From: Euglena gracilis
Lineage: Eukaryota > Euglenida > Euglenophyceae > Euglenales
Direction of reading: 5' to 3'
Assembly: GCA_039621445.1 (NCBI GenBank)
Contig: CP154955.1
Coordinates: forward strand, 21,751,823-21,815,822
DNA: 64,000 nucleotides
Below are positions 39,615 to 51,900 of the stretch, in pieces. Within the stretch, counting starts at the first letter, position 1. Every line of letters begins with the position of its first letter. The notes below the pieces were generated by a model. That model worked only from the letters and a program-made list of their open reading frames with translations. It was not told where the DNA came from and searched no databases. The translations under genes were made by a program, and so were the position numbers.

Positions 39615-40056
39615 GGCAAGTGTTAAGTTGGGTACCCCCCTGGGGGGTACTGAGCTGACACCGGGTTAGCCATGGGCACCCTGGGGAGTGAAGTCGTAGG
39701 GCTAGGGTTAGGACTGGACAGCCTCGGTTTGGCTTCCCTATCCCCCTCCCTGGGCCAGGCTGCGCGATTCCCAAAGGCCGCGAGACGTGTAGGGAGGAAA
39801 AAAGATAACGCCGCCAAACAGTCACAAACACAAGGGACTTGGCCCTCCCTTTTCCTTCGGGTGACTGAGAAAAGCAGGTGCTGGGGTTTGCGGTCCAGGC
39901 AGTCAGGCCAACAGTAGGCCACGCGTGCAGGCAGGAGGTCAGGAGGGGAGTGTAGCCGAACTGGGGCCAGCCAGTCCTAACCCTACCCTGGTACCCATGG
40001 CAAACCTGGTGTCAAATTTCGTACCCCCTTTGGGGTTATGCAACTTGACACTTGCC
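39615..40056. mobile_element. Inverted-repeat element, about 110-bp ends
   Basis: The left end GGCAAGTGTTAAGTTGGG is mirrored by CAACTTGACACTTGCC at 40,041-40,056. The complementarity extends about 110 bp with small gaps, including TACCCCCCTGGGGGGTAC-type and AGGGTTAGGACTGG blocks. The 442-bp element has no coding frame of interest. A target duplication was not found. The TAACCC motifs inside are part of the inverted ends, not a telomere. Confidence 0.65.
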
Positions 40057-40077
40057 ATATACTGACATACATGAATA

Positions 40078-40103
40078 CACACACACACACACACACACAC
40101 ACA
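40078..40103 (+). repeat. (AC)n microsatellite
   Basis: About 13 AC dinucleotides just right of the inverted element. Confidence 0.95.
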
Positions 40104-41609
40104 CCTTGTATCTTACCTGGGTGAGCCTGCCCGGAAAGGCATATGCAAAAACAGTTCAGCTGTATGCCCAGAAATGAAACAACAAGGATCATACTGAAAC
40201 AGGAGCGAAATCACGACGGTCTTCCAGCTCGGTGAGAGAGCGAACCATCGACAGGCCACCTCGCTCTGGCAGATCATCATCTCACAATTTCCCACCGAAA
40301 CCAATCCACCCATTTTATTCTTCCAAACCCACCAACCCACGACGCTTGAGATCAGCGGCAGTTTCAATTTCAATACTCCAAAAACATATCGAAAAAGGTT
40401 CAAGGTGCCAGGTCCACAGCAATAGCGCCATCATGACTTCCTAATGAGCAAGCAACGGAACAACAAACGATTGAAATGCGTGCCCTCATGACACCGGGGC
40501 AGGCCCGGCTGCGGGCTGGAATCTCCTCCGAGACTTGAGGAGGTTCCGAATCAGCAGCACTGGGGCCCCAGCACTGCCCCCCTGCAGGAAGCCCGGCAGT
40601 GCAGAATTACATCGAGGATGGGGGGGCCTGCTGGCAATGTCCCATGTCAAAATCATGAAAAAAGCCTTTGAAATGATTTGAAAAAGATAATCAACCCCCG
40701 CTGGTATCATGTGTGACTTCTTGCACAGAAAATGAAGCGCGAAATTATATCACGTGCAGACAGATCGGAATTACATTGAGAACGGCTTGACTTTAATTTG
40801 TTTGCAAAAGTCGTAGATGGTCTGGGTGTTCGGGTGGTCGTCAGACATAGGTGGTCATTGGGGGGGTCTTCCCATTTGTTTTCCCCAAGCCTGCCATACT
40901 CACTGGAAGGTACAATGCCAGGTGTTTTTAAATACTTGCTGGTGATAACTAATATTTTAACACAGCCACCAATCAGCCTCTGCCAATCTATCATTTTTAT
41001 TCAAGAGCACCCTGAAATACTGACTTCAAGAGGGAGCATGTAGCTAATATATGGGCGGTGATTTCCTAATTTGAGCTGTTAGTTCTTCATATGGAGAAAC
41101 CCTTCAATTACGGATGGCAAATGCTTGATTGATGCTGATTCCGCATTTGAGGCTATCTCCTAAATCCAAACAGCAAGCTTCTAATTTTTAATTGATCAGT
41201 TGGCATGTAAATCAGGATTCGGACTTCAGCCATTTGATCCTGTGTTGTTAATTTCAATTCAACTCACCCAAATGTCGCTGGAGGTCAAAAAATGATAATC
41301 ACAAACAAAAAATAAAATGTCATCCATTGAATGCCATATCAGGTTGCATAAAAAAAAATGCCAGGAATGATGGGAAATATTTAGATTGATAAGATGGTGG
41401 AAAAAGGCTGCTGGCTGATTCACCCCCACCAATAGGGTTCTCCCAAGTTGGAAATGGGCAGGATGTGGGATAGAGTTGGATGTGGAAACATAAAAATTGG
41501 GAGTATTTTTTTTGGGAAATATATTTTGTTTTTTTTTAATCCAAACGGCCTTGCACCATTTTTTGAATAATGTTGCCAATGTCGCATTGCACAATGCAAC
41601 GCAAATGTA
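40104..41609. other. Intron-like, no feature recognised
   Basis: Low-GC to moderate sequence with no repeat family, exon or RNA gene that can be supported. If the 42.5-kb exon belongs to the SANT gene, this is intron. Confidence 0.35.
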
Positions 41610-41990
41610 ACCCCCCCCCAAATAACGGGGCGGGGTGCCTCGTTACTGGCACCATCTTTTTGAACTTCCCCCCTGCCCCGTTATTTGGGCACTACCTGCC
41701 ATCATCAAACGTTGGATCCCGCCCCGATGTTCACTACTAATGGACCCCCTTGGGGGGATAACTGGTAAATCCCTGCCATACACACAGATATGCATGCATG
41801 TTTGTATACATATGCACACGTATGTACTCGCGGCAGGCAAGAATTGCGGAATATTTTCGTCTTCACTAACCTCTTGGACCAAAAAAACTGAGGGTGCCCT
41901 GTTATTGGAACATCTTTTTCGGCCTTCCCCCCGCCCCGTTATTCGGGCGCTGCCCACTCAAAGGGCACTGCCCGTTATTTGGGGGGGTTT
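41610..41990 (+). mobile_element. TA-flanked C-run MITE, 381 bp
   Basis: Begins with A and a C9 run followed by AAATAACGGGGCGGGGTGCC. Ends GCCCGTTATTTGGGGGGGTT. TA lies directly outside both ends (41,608-41,609 and 41,991-41,992). Closely similar to 26,568-26,950 throughout. Non-coding. Confidence 0.85.
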
Positions 41991-42487
41991 TATGTGACTG
42001 GGACTTCAATTACTGTGTGCAATTAATTGACATATCAATGAGCATTGAATCGATCATTTATTTTAATCCTTGTCCAGCCACCTGAAAACCTGTGAAGGAA
42101 CACATAATTGCTTTTGACAAAAATGATTGTTCATTCAAAAAACCAAGTTATGAAAAATGCAAAAAAAAAATTAGATAGATAAATTCATTCTTTTCACCCC
42201 CTGCCCATATCCCCGAGGAGGGCAGGCTATCTTCTCAGAAACCTAGTGGAGCAGTGGAAATCCCTGTGGACCCTCTCCCTGGGGGATCTGCTAGCAGGGC
42301 TAGCCGGTGGAAGTTTTCTCGGACCGGCTTGAAGCGCCAAAAATTTATTGTCCCCCAAAAGCCTGCCAAAACTTGCCAAAACTCCCCATTTTGGCAACTT
42401 CTGGGATTTTTTTTGGAACAAAATCTGCAAATGAACCACTGGGGAAGGGCGCCCAAGCGTTGAAGTGGCGGATGGCCAGGCCCACAC
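41991..42487. other. Intron-like with a short repeat block
   Basis: Contains a fragment of the AAAACTCCCCATTTTGGCAAC family near 42,380. No exon other than the one starting at 42,488. Confidence 0.3.
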
Positions 42488-42621
42488 CTGGACCTGGGCG
42501 AGGCACTGGCGGAGGTGGCGCCGCAGGACTGCCTCGTCATGCTCAAACCACAGGTCGTCCTCCTCGGAGGGCTGCATCACATCGGTCCCCCGCCCAGCAG
42601 ACGGGGCATAGGGGGGAGGCT
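42488..42621 (-). CDS. Exon, probably of the SANT-domain gene
   Basis: Acceptor TGCCGGTGTCACAG and donor GTCCAG|GTGTGG bracket 134 nt. The product is acidic then basic: PPPYAPSAGRGTDVMQPSEE, DDLWFEHDEAVLRRHLRQCL. It ends in phase 0, compatible with the exon at 38,729. It is the most upstream exon of the gene that can be supported; the start codon is not located. Confidence 0.5.
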
Positions 42622-44039
42622 CTGTGACACCGGCACGGAAAGCACACAAATCCAGTTGTGATGTACACGGACCTCAAAAAAATAAACAAAAACATAAACC
42701 ATAATAAGTCAGCTGCAAGGGTTGTTCACTGCTCCATTCCAATATTTTTCTGAACTTCTTACCCTATGTCCAATGACCGGTAACCTCTGTCCTCTGACCG
42801 GGGGGGGGGGTCGTTGGACACGGGGTCGGGAAAAAAAATGCTGAAACCCCCCCAAACAGGTCAAAATTTTCCTTCCGGTGCTTCGCGCCCCCATTTCCAG
42901 CCCTGTCAACAAATATTTACTCAAATAGCACCCAAAACTGACATCCTTGGACGATTTTGTTGTGGAGATCACGTCAACAGAACATGCAAGGAAAATGCAA
43001 ACGAAGGTAGGTGACCAATATAAAATTTGTATTTTGTGTAAGTGGTTGGTGTGCGCATTTGCACACATCCCAACTTCCCTCCTCTGAAAAACCAGTATAA
43101 AATCCTTCTGCATATCTTCCTACCCTGGCTGTCAGAGCTCTTCCCCGCTGGCCGGTTGTGGGCACTGAAACCAGTGCCCTCACAGCTCGGTTGTGCCGAC
43201 ACTCTGAAAACACCTGTAACTCTCTTCCCACATTCTGGGCCTACCAATATTCCCATACCGGTGCGCCACGGATTTTCTTCGCTGGTTTTTTTCAAATCCC
43301 CCGGTCCCAAAGTCCATGCAGGAAATGGCAAAAAAGAGGCTTTTTCAGAAATCTCATGGGGCTTTCGCCGGTTAAAAAAAAAAACGAAACAGAGGGGCCT
43401 TTTTTCCACGAGGTTTTGGGCATGCTCCGAGGCTGCCAGCACCAAGGGGAAAGATAGTGGTCTGAAAACCCACCCCTCACTCCCTTTTTCGCGTTTTTCA
43501 CCTGTTTTCCCCTTTCTCAGGCTGCAAGACATCGTCTCTGTCGATCGCCGAAAACGTGCCACTGGCCGAAAAAAAAAACAGAAAAAAGGAAGGTTTGGGC
43601 TCCCAGAGGTCACTTAAAACCAGCCGGCGTCACCTTAGTCTAAAACACAAAAAAAAGAGGGTGAATCCTGTTTTTGGGAGCGAAGAATGGAGCGCAAAAA
43701 GTATTTTCAGAATTGGCGCAGTGCACAACGAACTTCTAAAAAACTTAAATGCCAAATATACCGCCTAAGAACTTTTGGATGGGAATGTTACTTAGGGTGG
43801 GTTCTGCATTTGCATTGCTGTTTGTTTGGCCCGTTTTTGGGCAAAACAGGACAAAATTTTTCAAAATATGTTAAATTTTAAAAACTCAAAAATGAAGCAA
43901 ACAACATCGTGCCCCCTGAATTTTTGTCGCAGTGGATTCGCAATCACCAGAATAGAAATGGGCTGGATGTTAATCGAGATGGAAGAGACCACACCTCCAT
44001 CGCAGGGATTGGTGCTTATCTGTAGTTGGAGGGTCAAAT
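42622..44039. other. No gene supported
   Basis: Long overlapping frames on both strands around 43.0-43.6 kb lack conserved motifs and look compositional. A plus-strand CCGDHVNRTC at about 42,958 resembles a degenerate CCHC knuckle but is isolated. A GGTGCTTCGCGCCCCC block at 42,877 belongs to the C/G-run repeat families. Confidence 0.35.
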
Positions 44040-44440
44040 TCTTATCCATGGTTATCCGTAGCTATCTGTAATTATCCATAATTATCCGTAGTTGCAAAAT
44101 CACCCATATTGACTGGGCCAAGCATCCAATGAAAATTGAAATGGAATAAGAGAAGACAGATTGAGTGCAGTAAAATAAAACCTCTGAAGCATCCAAAAAC
44201 CACGATCACAAAGAATATGGCATGCATTCAATACATGCAAATATACACTGATGTGTGATACCCCTCCTCTCCCCCTCGGTCAAAGGTCCTCGTCAGCCAT
44301 GCCAGGCCTCATATCTGTAATTATCCGTAGTTGTCCGTAGTTGTCCGTACTTGGGAGTCAAGCTTATCTGTAGTTATCCGTATAATCTGTATTTGGGGGT
44401 TTCGGGCTTATCCGTAGGAATCCGCAGTTATCCGTTTCAG
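44040..44440 (+). repeat. TTATCCGTAG decamer clusters
   Basis: Imperfect decamers of the type TTATCCGTAG / TTGTCCGTAG occur at 44,040-44,095 and 44,308-44,440 with irregular spacing. Non-coding. Confidence 0.7.
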
Positions 44441-45839
44441 GATAAGCACAAATCCCTGACCATCCTGGGTTCCTGGCTTTCCTGGGGCATTCTTTCAGGT
44501 GCAAAGGTCCTTCGGTTTCTTCTGGTGACGAAGGAAATTCCTTGCAGAATGCCGTACTGGGTGGCTGGCTGAGTTTTAAGGCGAGGCAGGCTCCCACTGC
44601 GGGTTTTTGGCAGACAGGGCCAGCAGGCAGTCGTTTCTGCGGACAGGGCCGGCAGGCAGAATTACTGACCTGACTTCTGGGCTTCTGGTGCCTTTGGACC
44701 ACCATCGGAGTTCCTAACATTAAACCAGGTTTTGATTAACGTTGAGCTCTTCGTTTACAAAAGCACTATGCCTGGCGGCTGACCACGGCCCAGACCGGCC
44801 CAGCGGCCCGGCACCAAAAAAACAACCTTTTTTCAAACTTTTTTTTTGTCGGGGCAAGCGGGGAGTTGCCGGAAAACCAAAACACGCTCAGATAAGGCGT
44901 TCTGGCGGCACCAGCGAGACTGTGTGTACATTACTCAGGGGAGTGGATTTGGACGGGGGAAGAAGAGCTTCGGTGCTTTCTCAGGCAGTTTCGTTTAAAT
45001 TCAACACTTCGACAAAATTGTTCCTGGGCAGCGTTTTCGGACTGAGAAAACATGGAATATTTTAGAATAAAAGTAAATCAACTGTGGGCACTTCCGATGG
45101 GGGGGGGGATGTTTATTCTGCCGCCAAATCAAAAATGCCCATAAAAGTTTCATATCTGTTTGACGTTATATTGGAGGTTAGCGGTTTCTCCCTCTCACCT
45201 ACCACCCATAAGATTTCCCAGACTGGGAGAGATGTCTTTTGATCATCTCTGGAATCACACACTATGGAAACAAGCGTTCCAACGTTCCAGCGTCCACCCC
45301 TGCCTGTCCATAGCACCCACCCACCCCGGGGGGGGGTGCGATCCCCACAAAATTATCAAACTATCCATGATTCTGGTTCATTTGTTCTCATTTATGTGAT
45401 GCCTCCTTGTCAGGCAGTCATTCAGATTCACACTTTTTGAATCCCCTTGCAAAAAAGCGATCTCTGCCTTTTGTCAATGATTGTTCAAGAAAAAAAAATA
45501 ATTCTTTTAGCATTCCTATTTATATCTTTCCCCAGAGAGACATCGCCCCAACTCAGAGAGCGACGCCACAGAATTATGAAACCAAAAAGAGCTGCCTGGA
45601 TGGAGGACGAGGGGAAGTGTGACAACAACATAGCAAACACCGCAGCTGCAAGCTGTGCCGTATGGCAGTGACCAGGAGGATTCCCAGCTTTGGGTCAGAG
45701 AACACAAATTGCGGGTTGTGTGAGAAGCCTTGATTGCAGCCGGAATATCTCTGGTGCTTCCACCTGGTGGAAACCACATGCCACCCAAGGCACTTCGCCT
45801 GAAGCAGTTTCAATTTGGCCAGTCCCGGCCACCCCGGGC
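44441..45839. other. Downstream region of the wax-synthase-like gene
   Basis: Follows the stop codon of the minus-strand gene (45,840), so part is probably 3' UTR. A block near 44,865 matches the 28-29 kb tandem array. A plus-strand frame at 45,540-45,671 is protein-like (RRHRIMKPKRAAWMEDEGKC) but unsupported. Confidence 0.3.
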
Positions 45840-45968
45840 TCAGACAGACAGCCCCAGCGACCTGAACTGCCGCCGCAGGTCCGCCACGCCGTGCTCTGCC
45901 CAGTTGGCGGAAAAGATGGGCGGGTAGAAAAGGAGCTCCGCCGGCGGTAGGCACCAGCGTGCACATGG
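45840..45968 (-). CDS. Wax-synthase-like gene, last exon
   Basis: 43 codons including TGA at 45,840-45,842. The product WCLPPAELLFYPPIFSANWA ends …FRSLGLSV. The FYPPI block corresponds to the conserved C-terminal FFPP region of plant wax synthases. The acceptor GGCCGAATTCAG is modest. Confidence 0.6.
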   Translation of the reverse strand, partial: PCARWCLPPAELLFYPPIFSANWAEHGVADLRRQFRSLGLSV

Positions 45969-48900
45969 CTGAATTCGGCCGACGGCGGTCAGTGGCAGCC
46001 ACCGTGACCAAAAGGGCGTCTGGATGTGTAACCCCCCCCCAAATAACCTGGCGGGGTGCCAGGTTATTGGAAACAACTTTTGGTCCTGCCCCCCCCCCGC
46101 CAGGTTATTTGGGCCCTTTTCTCAGCGTCGTAAAGGAATTTTGCCTAAAAAGGGGGTGCCACGCTGCTGGAACCATCTTTTTTACCCCTTCCCCCACCAA
46201 GTTATTTGGCCACTGTCAGGAGCCAGGTAATTTGGGGGGGGGGGTTACCAGGTTTTTCTTAAAGACCCTGGGTGAGGGGGTCCATCCAGGAGGTCCAGGA
46301 GGTACAAGAAAGGCTAAAGACAAAATTGTCAAAATTTTATGGATTTGCGACTTGTTGGGCAGAAGATTGGCAAATATTTGATAAATGTGGTCTCAATGAA
46401 AAAAAAGGCAAACCCCCAGTTTTTTTCAAAGTCGAAATCATCTACTGACAGAAATCAAAAATCAAGGGAAAAGAGTCATTACCCCCCCCCCGGGGTCGGC
46501 CAGACCACAAATATGAAGAAACGATCCATAAAAACTTTTGGCACCTTGCGCCAGATCGCTTGAATGTATTTTTTGCCAGCCCTCCTGGAGGGGGGGGGTT
46601 GGGCCAGTCAGTCACTCTGAAACATCAGTCAGTCACCTCCTTCCCCCTGAGGGGGGGGGGTCGGCCAGTGACAAAATGATTGAAAAAATTCCAACTAAAA
46701 TGCCAACTTGGTGGGGTAGGTGACAGCCTCATAAAGATACAAGAGGTTACTGTTTCCCAGAATACGAACAGATGGAATCCCAGGAAATTCTTCCCTTGCT
46801 TTTAAGGTGGAGGCAAAAAAAAACAGCCCCGCCCCCCAGCCATCAGCCCCATCACTCCAAGTACGTTTTTTTTTTGGGATGATGCCCAATGCAATCAGCG
46901 GATGATGAATGGGGCAAAGAAACTGGAGTGGAATTTGGGGAATTTGCAGCGTTGGTGCCTGGCCGTCCCAAAGAGAAAGCCAATGGTCAGCATCTGTGGC
47001 GGCCACAAATTGGCACCACAACCTATGAAGTGATGCAAAGGCAACAATCTGAGCTGGCCCCCCAACGAGAGGCCTCCCAACGAGGGGGTGAAAGGTTCCT
47101 GGCTGACCAGTTTTTGATTGTACTGAGCTCTTTTTCCCACATTGCATTGCTGCATTTAACATAAACCAAAATTGCAAAAACCAAAGTTAAAAAAAACGTT
47201 AACAAACAAAAGGTTAAGGCAATACTAAATAAAAAGCGGAAAAAAGAAAAATTAAGAAAATAAAAAATAATCATAACAGAAAATGGGAAAACGATGAGCA
47301 AAAATAGGAGAATAATAATAATAGAAAAACGATGAAAACGAAAAGATGAAACGAAAAATAAAAAACAAGATAACATAAATTTTCAAAAAATAATCAAACA
47401 ATATAAGATAAAAAAATCAATACTTAAAAAATTTCGAATTTTATGATTTCTTGGTCTTGAAATAAACCCGCCAAATAAATTTCTATCGTCCAAACCCAAA
47501 TTTGACACATAATCACTTGACTCATTGCTTGACATCACAAGAAGGGGGAAAACTGAAGAAAGAGTGGTGTAAAATCAACTTTTTTGTGCTTTGCCCTGAC
47601 AGTGGCCTCATAAATGTGCACCCCTCGGGTCTGAAAATACGTCTTTAAAATGTGCGCACCCGTGCACTTATTCGGGGGTGTGGTGTTTACTGGGATCAAG
47701 CTACGGTCAAACCAAGAAATATTGAATTTTACAGAAAAGCCCCAAAACAGAAAATTGTGCAAAGAAACATTTACCCAAAACTTTGAGCTGATTTTGAGCG
47801 AAAAAAAATTGAACAGACCTGGAAAATCAATTGAAACTCACCACCAGGTATAAAAAAAGGGGGGTTAAACCTGCTCCCTAGGTTGGGTTCCCAGCCGCCA
47901 GGGGGTACCCCCAGGAGGGCCCGGGGCAAAGATTCACCTGGTGACTCCCCGGGGGGGGGGGGCACTTTTTCCTGGGCCCAAATCAACCTCCCTCTTTTCT
48001 GAAAACCCACCTACCCACGCCCCCCCCCCCCGGGGGTCAACCACCCATCCACCCACCCACCAAAAGTCAAGCCAGAATAGGCCGAAAATGCTGAAAATTT
48101 TTTTCTGACCCAGCCTTTGGCCGAGTAAAAACCTGACCCATGGTGCACCCCACCCCAGGGGGGACCAGAGGCCCCAACCCACTCACCCACTCCCAAAAAA
48201 CCAGGGGGATAGGGTCACATAGGCGTTAAATGGTCCGGGGACCCACTTTTGGGGGTCAAGTTGGGGTCGAAAATTCTTTCAGTGCTTCGGGCCAAAACCC
48301 CGCTTGTGGCAGGGGACCCACAAGGCCCTTGGGGTTACCTCCCAGAAGGAAGGGGTCTGGTGGTCCCACCCCCCAGGGCCCAAAGTTATAAAAAAAACCT
48401 GGTTGGGGGAAGGGCAAATTATAGCAACTCCGACAACTGGTTGGCTGGATCCTCCCCCCTGAGCTCGAATGATGCCAGGTCAAAAAAAATGCTCCCTCTG
48501 CATGCAGGGAAGAACACAACCGACTTCAAGGGACATATTTGGACATACTGCAGCGTTTCGTTACTCCATGTTCCTCTGCTTGAGCTGTTCAGGTTCCATT
48601 GTCACATCAAGAAAAGCCCTCCTTCGACTTCAAAAAGCATTTGGTAAAGCAAAAATTTGGACAATTTCACGCGATGTATTATGATTCAAACCATTCAAAC
48701 CAACCGGCGATATAAACGAGGGAGTTTCCACCTATTTCACACTTTGGCGTTGGGCCTGCGGGAAGGACTGGTCGATCGGAGTGGACCCCACAGGCCATGG
48801 GAATGGACACGGCGCAGGGGATGGCCGGCAGCCCATGCCGGGCCCACGCCACCTTCGCCACACGCTCCGCGGCGACGGCCACGCCGTGGACGACGAAGAA

Positions 48901-51900
48901 GAGCAGCATTTGGCCCGACCAGAAGCCGGTGGCAGCACGGCGACCCTCTCCCTGGTCCAACCGAAAATCGAAATATGAAACACGAAGCCATTGGCGAGGT
49001 GTGGCATTTGTATGCATTTGGGCTTTGTGTTTCCTTATTGTAGTATGCTTCCTTCTGATGTCGCGACATTCGCTGCAATTGCATCTGTATGAACGCATTG
49101 GAACTTCCACGTTTGAACTCATTTGAATCGTTTATTGGAATTGATCCGGAAGAGCACAAAGACATCTCACAGACGAAGGCTGATAATAATAATAAATATG
49201 TATGTATCTTTCCTGAAAGAAACACACGCATAATTTTTTGTGCAATTCAAAAGATCGTCCGTATACCCCAACAAACGTCACTGTATATATGTAAAAATAA
49301 AATGAAAAATGAAAAATATATCTTTTTTTCAAGTTTGGAGAAATACACCTCTGAAAAAGTGTGGCTGGACCCAGCACTGAGCTGGACCCAGCTTTGAAAC
49401 GCCCACACGGGGTGGTCACGGCATTTCTCGAAAACCTTCCAGTGAGTGCCAGAACCCATATCTAGCCCCTGGCGTAGGACGAGGTATCCGTTTACGGCCC
49501 CCCTCCCCCCTCCCCGTCATCATTGTCGTCATCGTCATTACTGCCAGAATATATTTTATTGTATTTGGGCATGTGTCCGACATGACCATTTGCAAACGTT
49601 GATTTGATTAGAATAAATTGGACATGGAACTTGAAAAGGCTGCCTCGTTGACGGCCTCAAAGATGACGTTCGACAGGATCGCCTTTGAGCCACAAGATGT
49701 ACTCGTGCATTATGCCGCTGACCAGGAAGGCCATGAGGCTCCCAAGAACCTTTCGGCTCACCTCACCAGCAGGCTGCCCTGTCGCTCTCACCTCCTCCCC
49801 TCCAGTTGCTGTCATACACGACGGAACAAAACAGCAAGCTCCATCCACCCAGCAGCAGTGTTCCGCATCATTTGATGTCCTTCCCAGAATTTGGCAGAAT
49901 GGACAGGTGCAACCAACATAGGCAATTTCCAACTGCATCCATTTTTTTGATAACCTGCGGGAGCTGTGGAGGGGGCAGTCAGTTGGCACAACCCAACTTT
50001 GGGTGAAATGAAGCCTTCTTTGTGCTATGATTATTGCAATGCCCACCCAATGCTCATCCCTTCAGGGGTGGAAAATGCTCTCCCCCTCTCGCCACTGGAA
50101 CCTGTGCAGAACTTGCTTGAACTGTTGGCTGTGCCTTCCGCGTCCCAGGGAGGGCAATGCCTCTCATTCTGGAGGGGTCTGAAAAACAGCCTGCTCTTTA
50201 CCACCACCAGGCTTCTCCTCCGGGTGACCTTTCGGCACCAAGCGCCCTTCGCGGATGGGGTCATAGACCACATCCCTCAGACTGGAAGACGCTACCAGGT
50301 TGGCGGCTGGCGGATGCACGTGACTCCGATAAAAGACCAGCTGGCATTTTTCTTGGGAAATATAGAATCAATCAGCGAATCAAACAAGGGAGCTAATAGA
50401 TCACCAAAAAGTGTGTAGCCCGCTCAGGGGATTCTTTAAATGGAAAAAAGTTCTGGCTGGACCCCCAAACGCAGGGGTTGGGTTTTTATTCTGCCAAAAT
50501 TTGGAGGCCAAACCCCCCCCAAAAAAACCCTCAAAGCCTCCAGTTTTGGCCATTTTTTGACTTCGTATGGTGGGGCTCGACACAGCGCAAACACATTGCT
50601 TCGCTTTGAGAGCAACACTGCTGCCCACCTGGCTGGGAGGGGCATAGATTCACTGAGCGACCAGGGGTCAGTCTAGCTTAAGGCTGGGGCGGAACTTTCT
50701 TTTCCAGGGGTTTCGGCCGATTTTCGGCGGGGTTTGGGTGGGTGGGTGAGTGGGTGGGTGGCTGGGTTGACTCCCCTGAGGTCGTTGTTTGTGGGTGGTT
50801 TTTTGAAGAAGAAAACAGTAGGTGGGTGGGTTTGGAACCAGCAAAAAGCCCCCCCCCCAATGGCGCACCACAGCCCACCCCACCCCACCTGGGGGGGGGG
50901 GCACTCACCGCACGGCAAAGTGACCCAGAAGCGAAGTTAGCGCCGGCCATAAACAGACAAGAAGCCTGAGTGCAACCAAGGGGTGGGGGAGGGGGTCCAG
51001 GGTTCACACAGGTGTTTAGTGAACCTATGCGGGGGACACGGAAAAGGCTTTTAAAAAAAATCAGAAATGAGGAGGTGGAGAGGATGTGCAAAAGGTGTCT
51101 GTTTTTATCGACCCACATATTTTTTTCTGAAACGTTGTAGAATAAAACATGCAAAAAACACAACCAGAAAAGTTTTTCTGGGATTAGGGAAAAAAGGAAA
51201 TGCAGCTTATCACCACCATCACCAGAAGGGAAACTGGTCTTTCCCCTTCCAAAACTCACTCCTGGCAATCGTGTCCTTTGAAACAATGCGACTTCTCAAA
51301 GATGAAAATAACCCCCTCAAATATAAAGCCCCCCGGCTGTATATTTGGACGGGATTTCAAGACCCCCAGAGGGGGGGGGGCTTTATATTTGGGGGGGAAA
51401 CCAAACTTTTTTTGGGAGGGCCTCTATGACTTTTGGCAGCCTTTGATTGTGGCCAAACACCAAAATTTATGGCAAATTTTCGTTGTGTACTAGCTATCAT
51501 CCCCAAAAATGTGCAATTATTATCCAAAATGGAGCATTTCTGGTGGAAAAAAAAATTGTTTTATCCACCAAAATTTTTCTGCTTTTTCCTGAATGGCACC
51601 ATCGCCCGGCTCCACGTCGGCAGGGGATCTTTATATTTGGGGGGGCTTTGTATTTGGGGATGATGAATATTCCCCCCATTTTTGAGGTAAACCCCCCAAT
51701 GTAAACAAATGTTTACCAATAGTTGGGTAGCAGCCTTTGACTTGTGGCCTCCCCATGGGTCCTACTTGTAAAACGACGGGCCTTTGGCCAAATGCATTTT
51801 ACGTTGGGGCCCTTGCTGTATTTTGACTGGGACGACTGAGGGTCCTCCGAGCGCAGTGGATTTTGTTAATCATAGGGATGAGGCCAGGCCAAGTTTTTGG

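Noticed and set aside
39690-39990. AGGGTTAGG / CCTAACCCTACC motifs resembling telomere repeats
   Set aside because: Only single copies, placed symmetrically in the inverted ends of the element at 39,615-40,056; no tandem array.
42969-43617. Overlapping 214- and 191-codon frames on opposite strands
   Set aside because: Both strands are open without recognisable motifs, domains or splice borders, so neither is supported as a gene.
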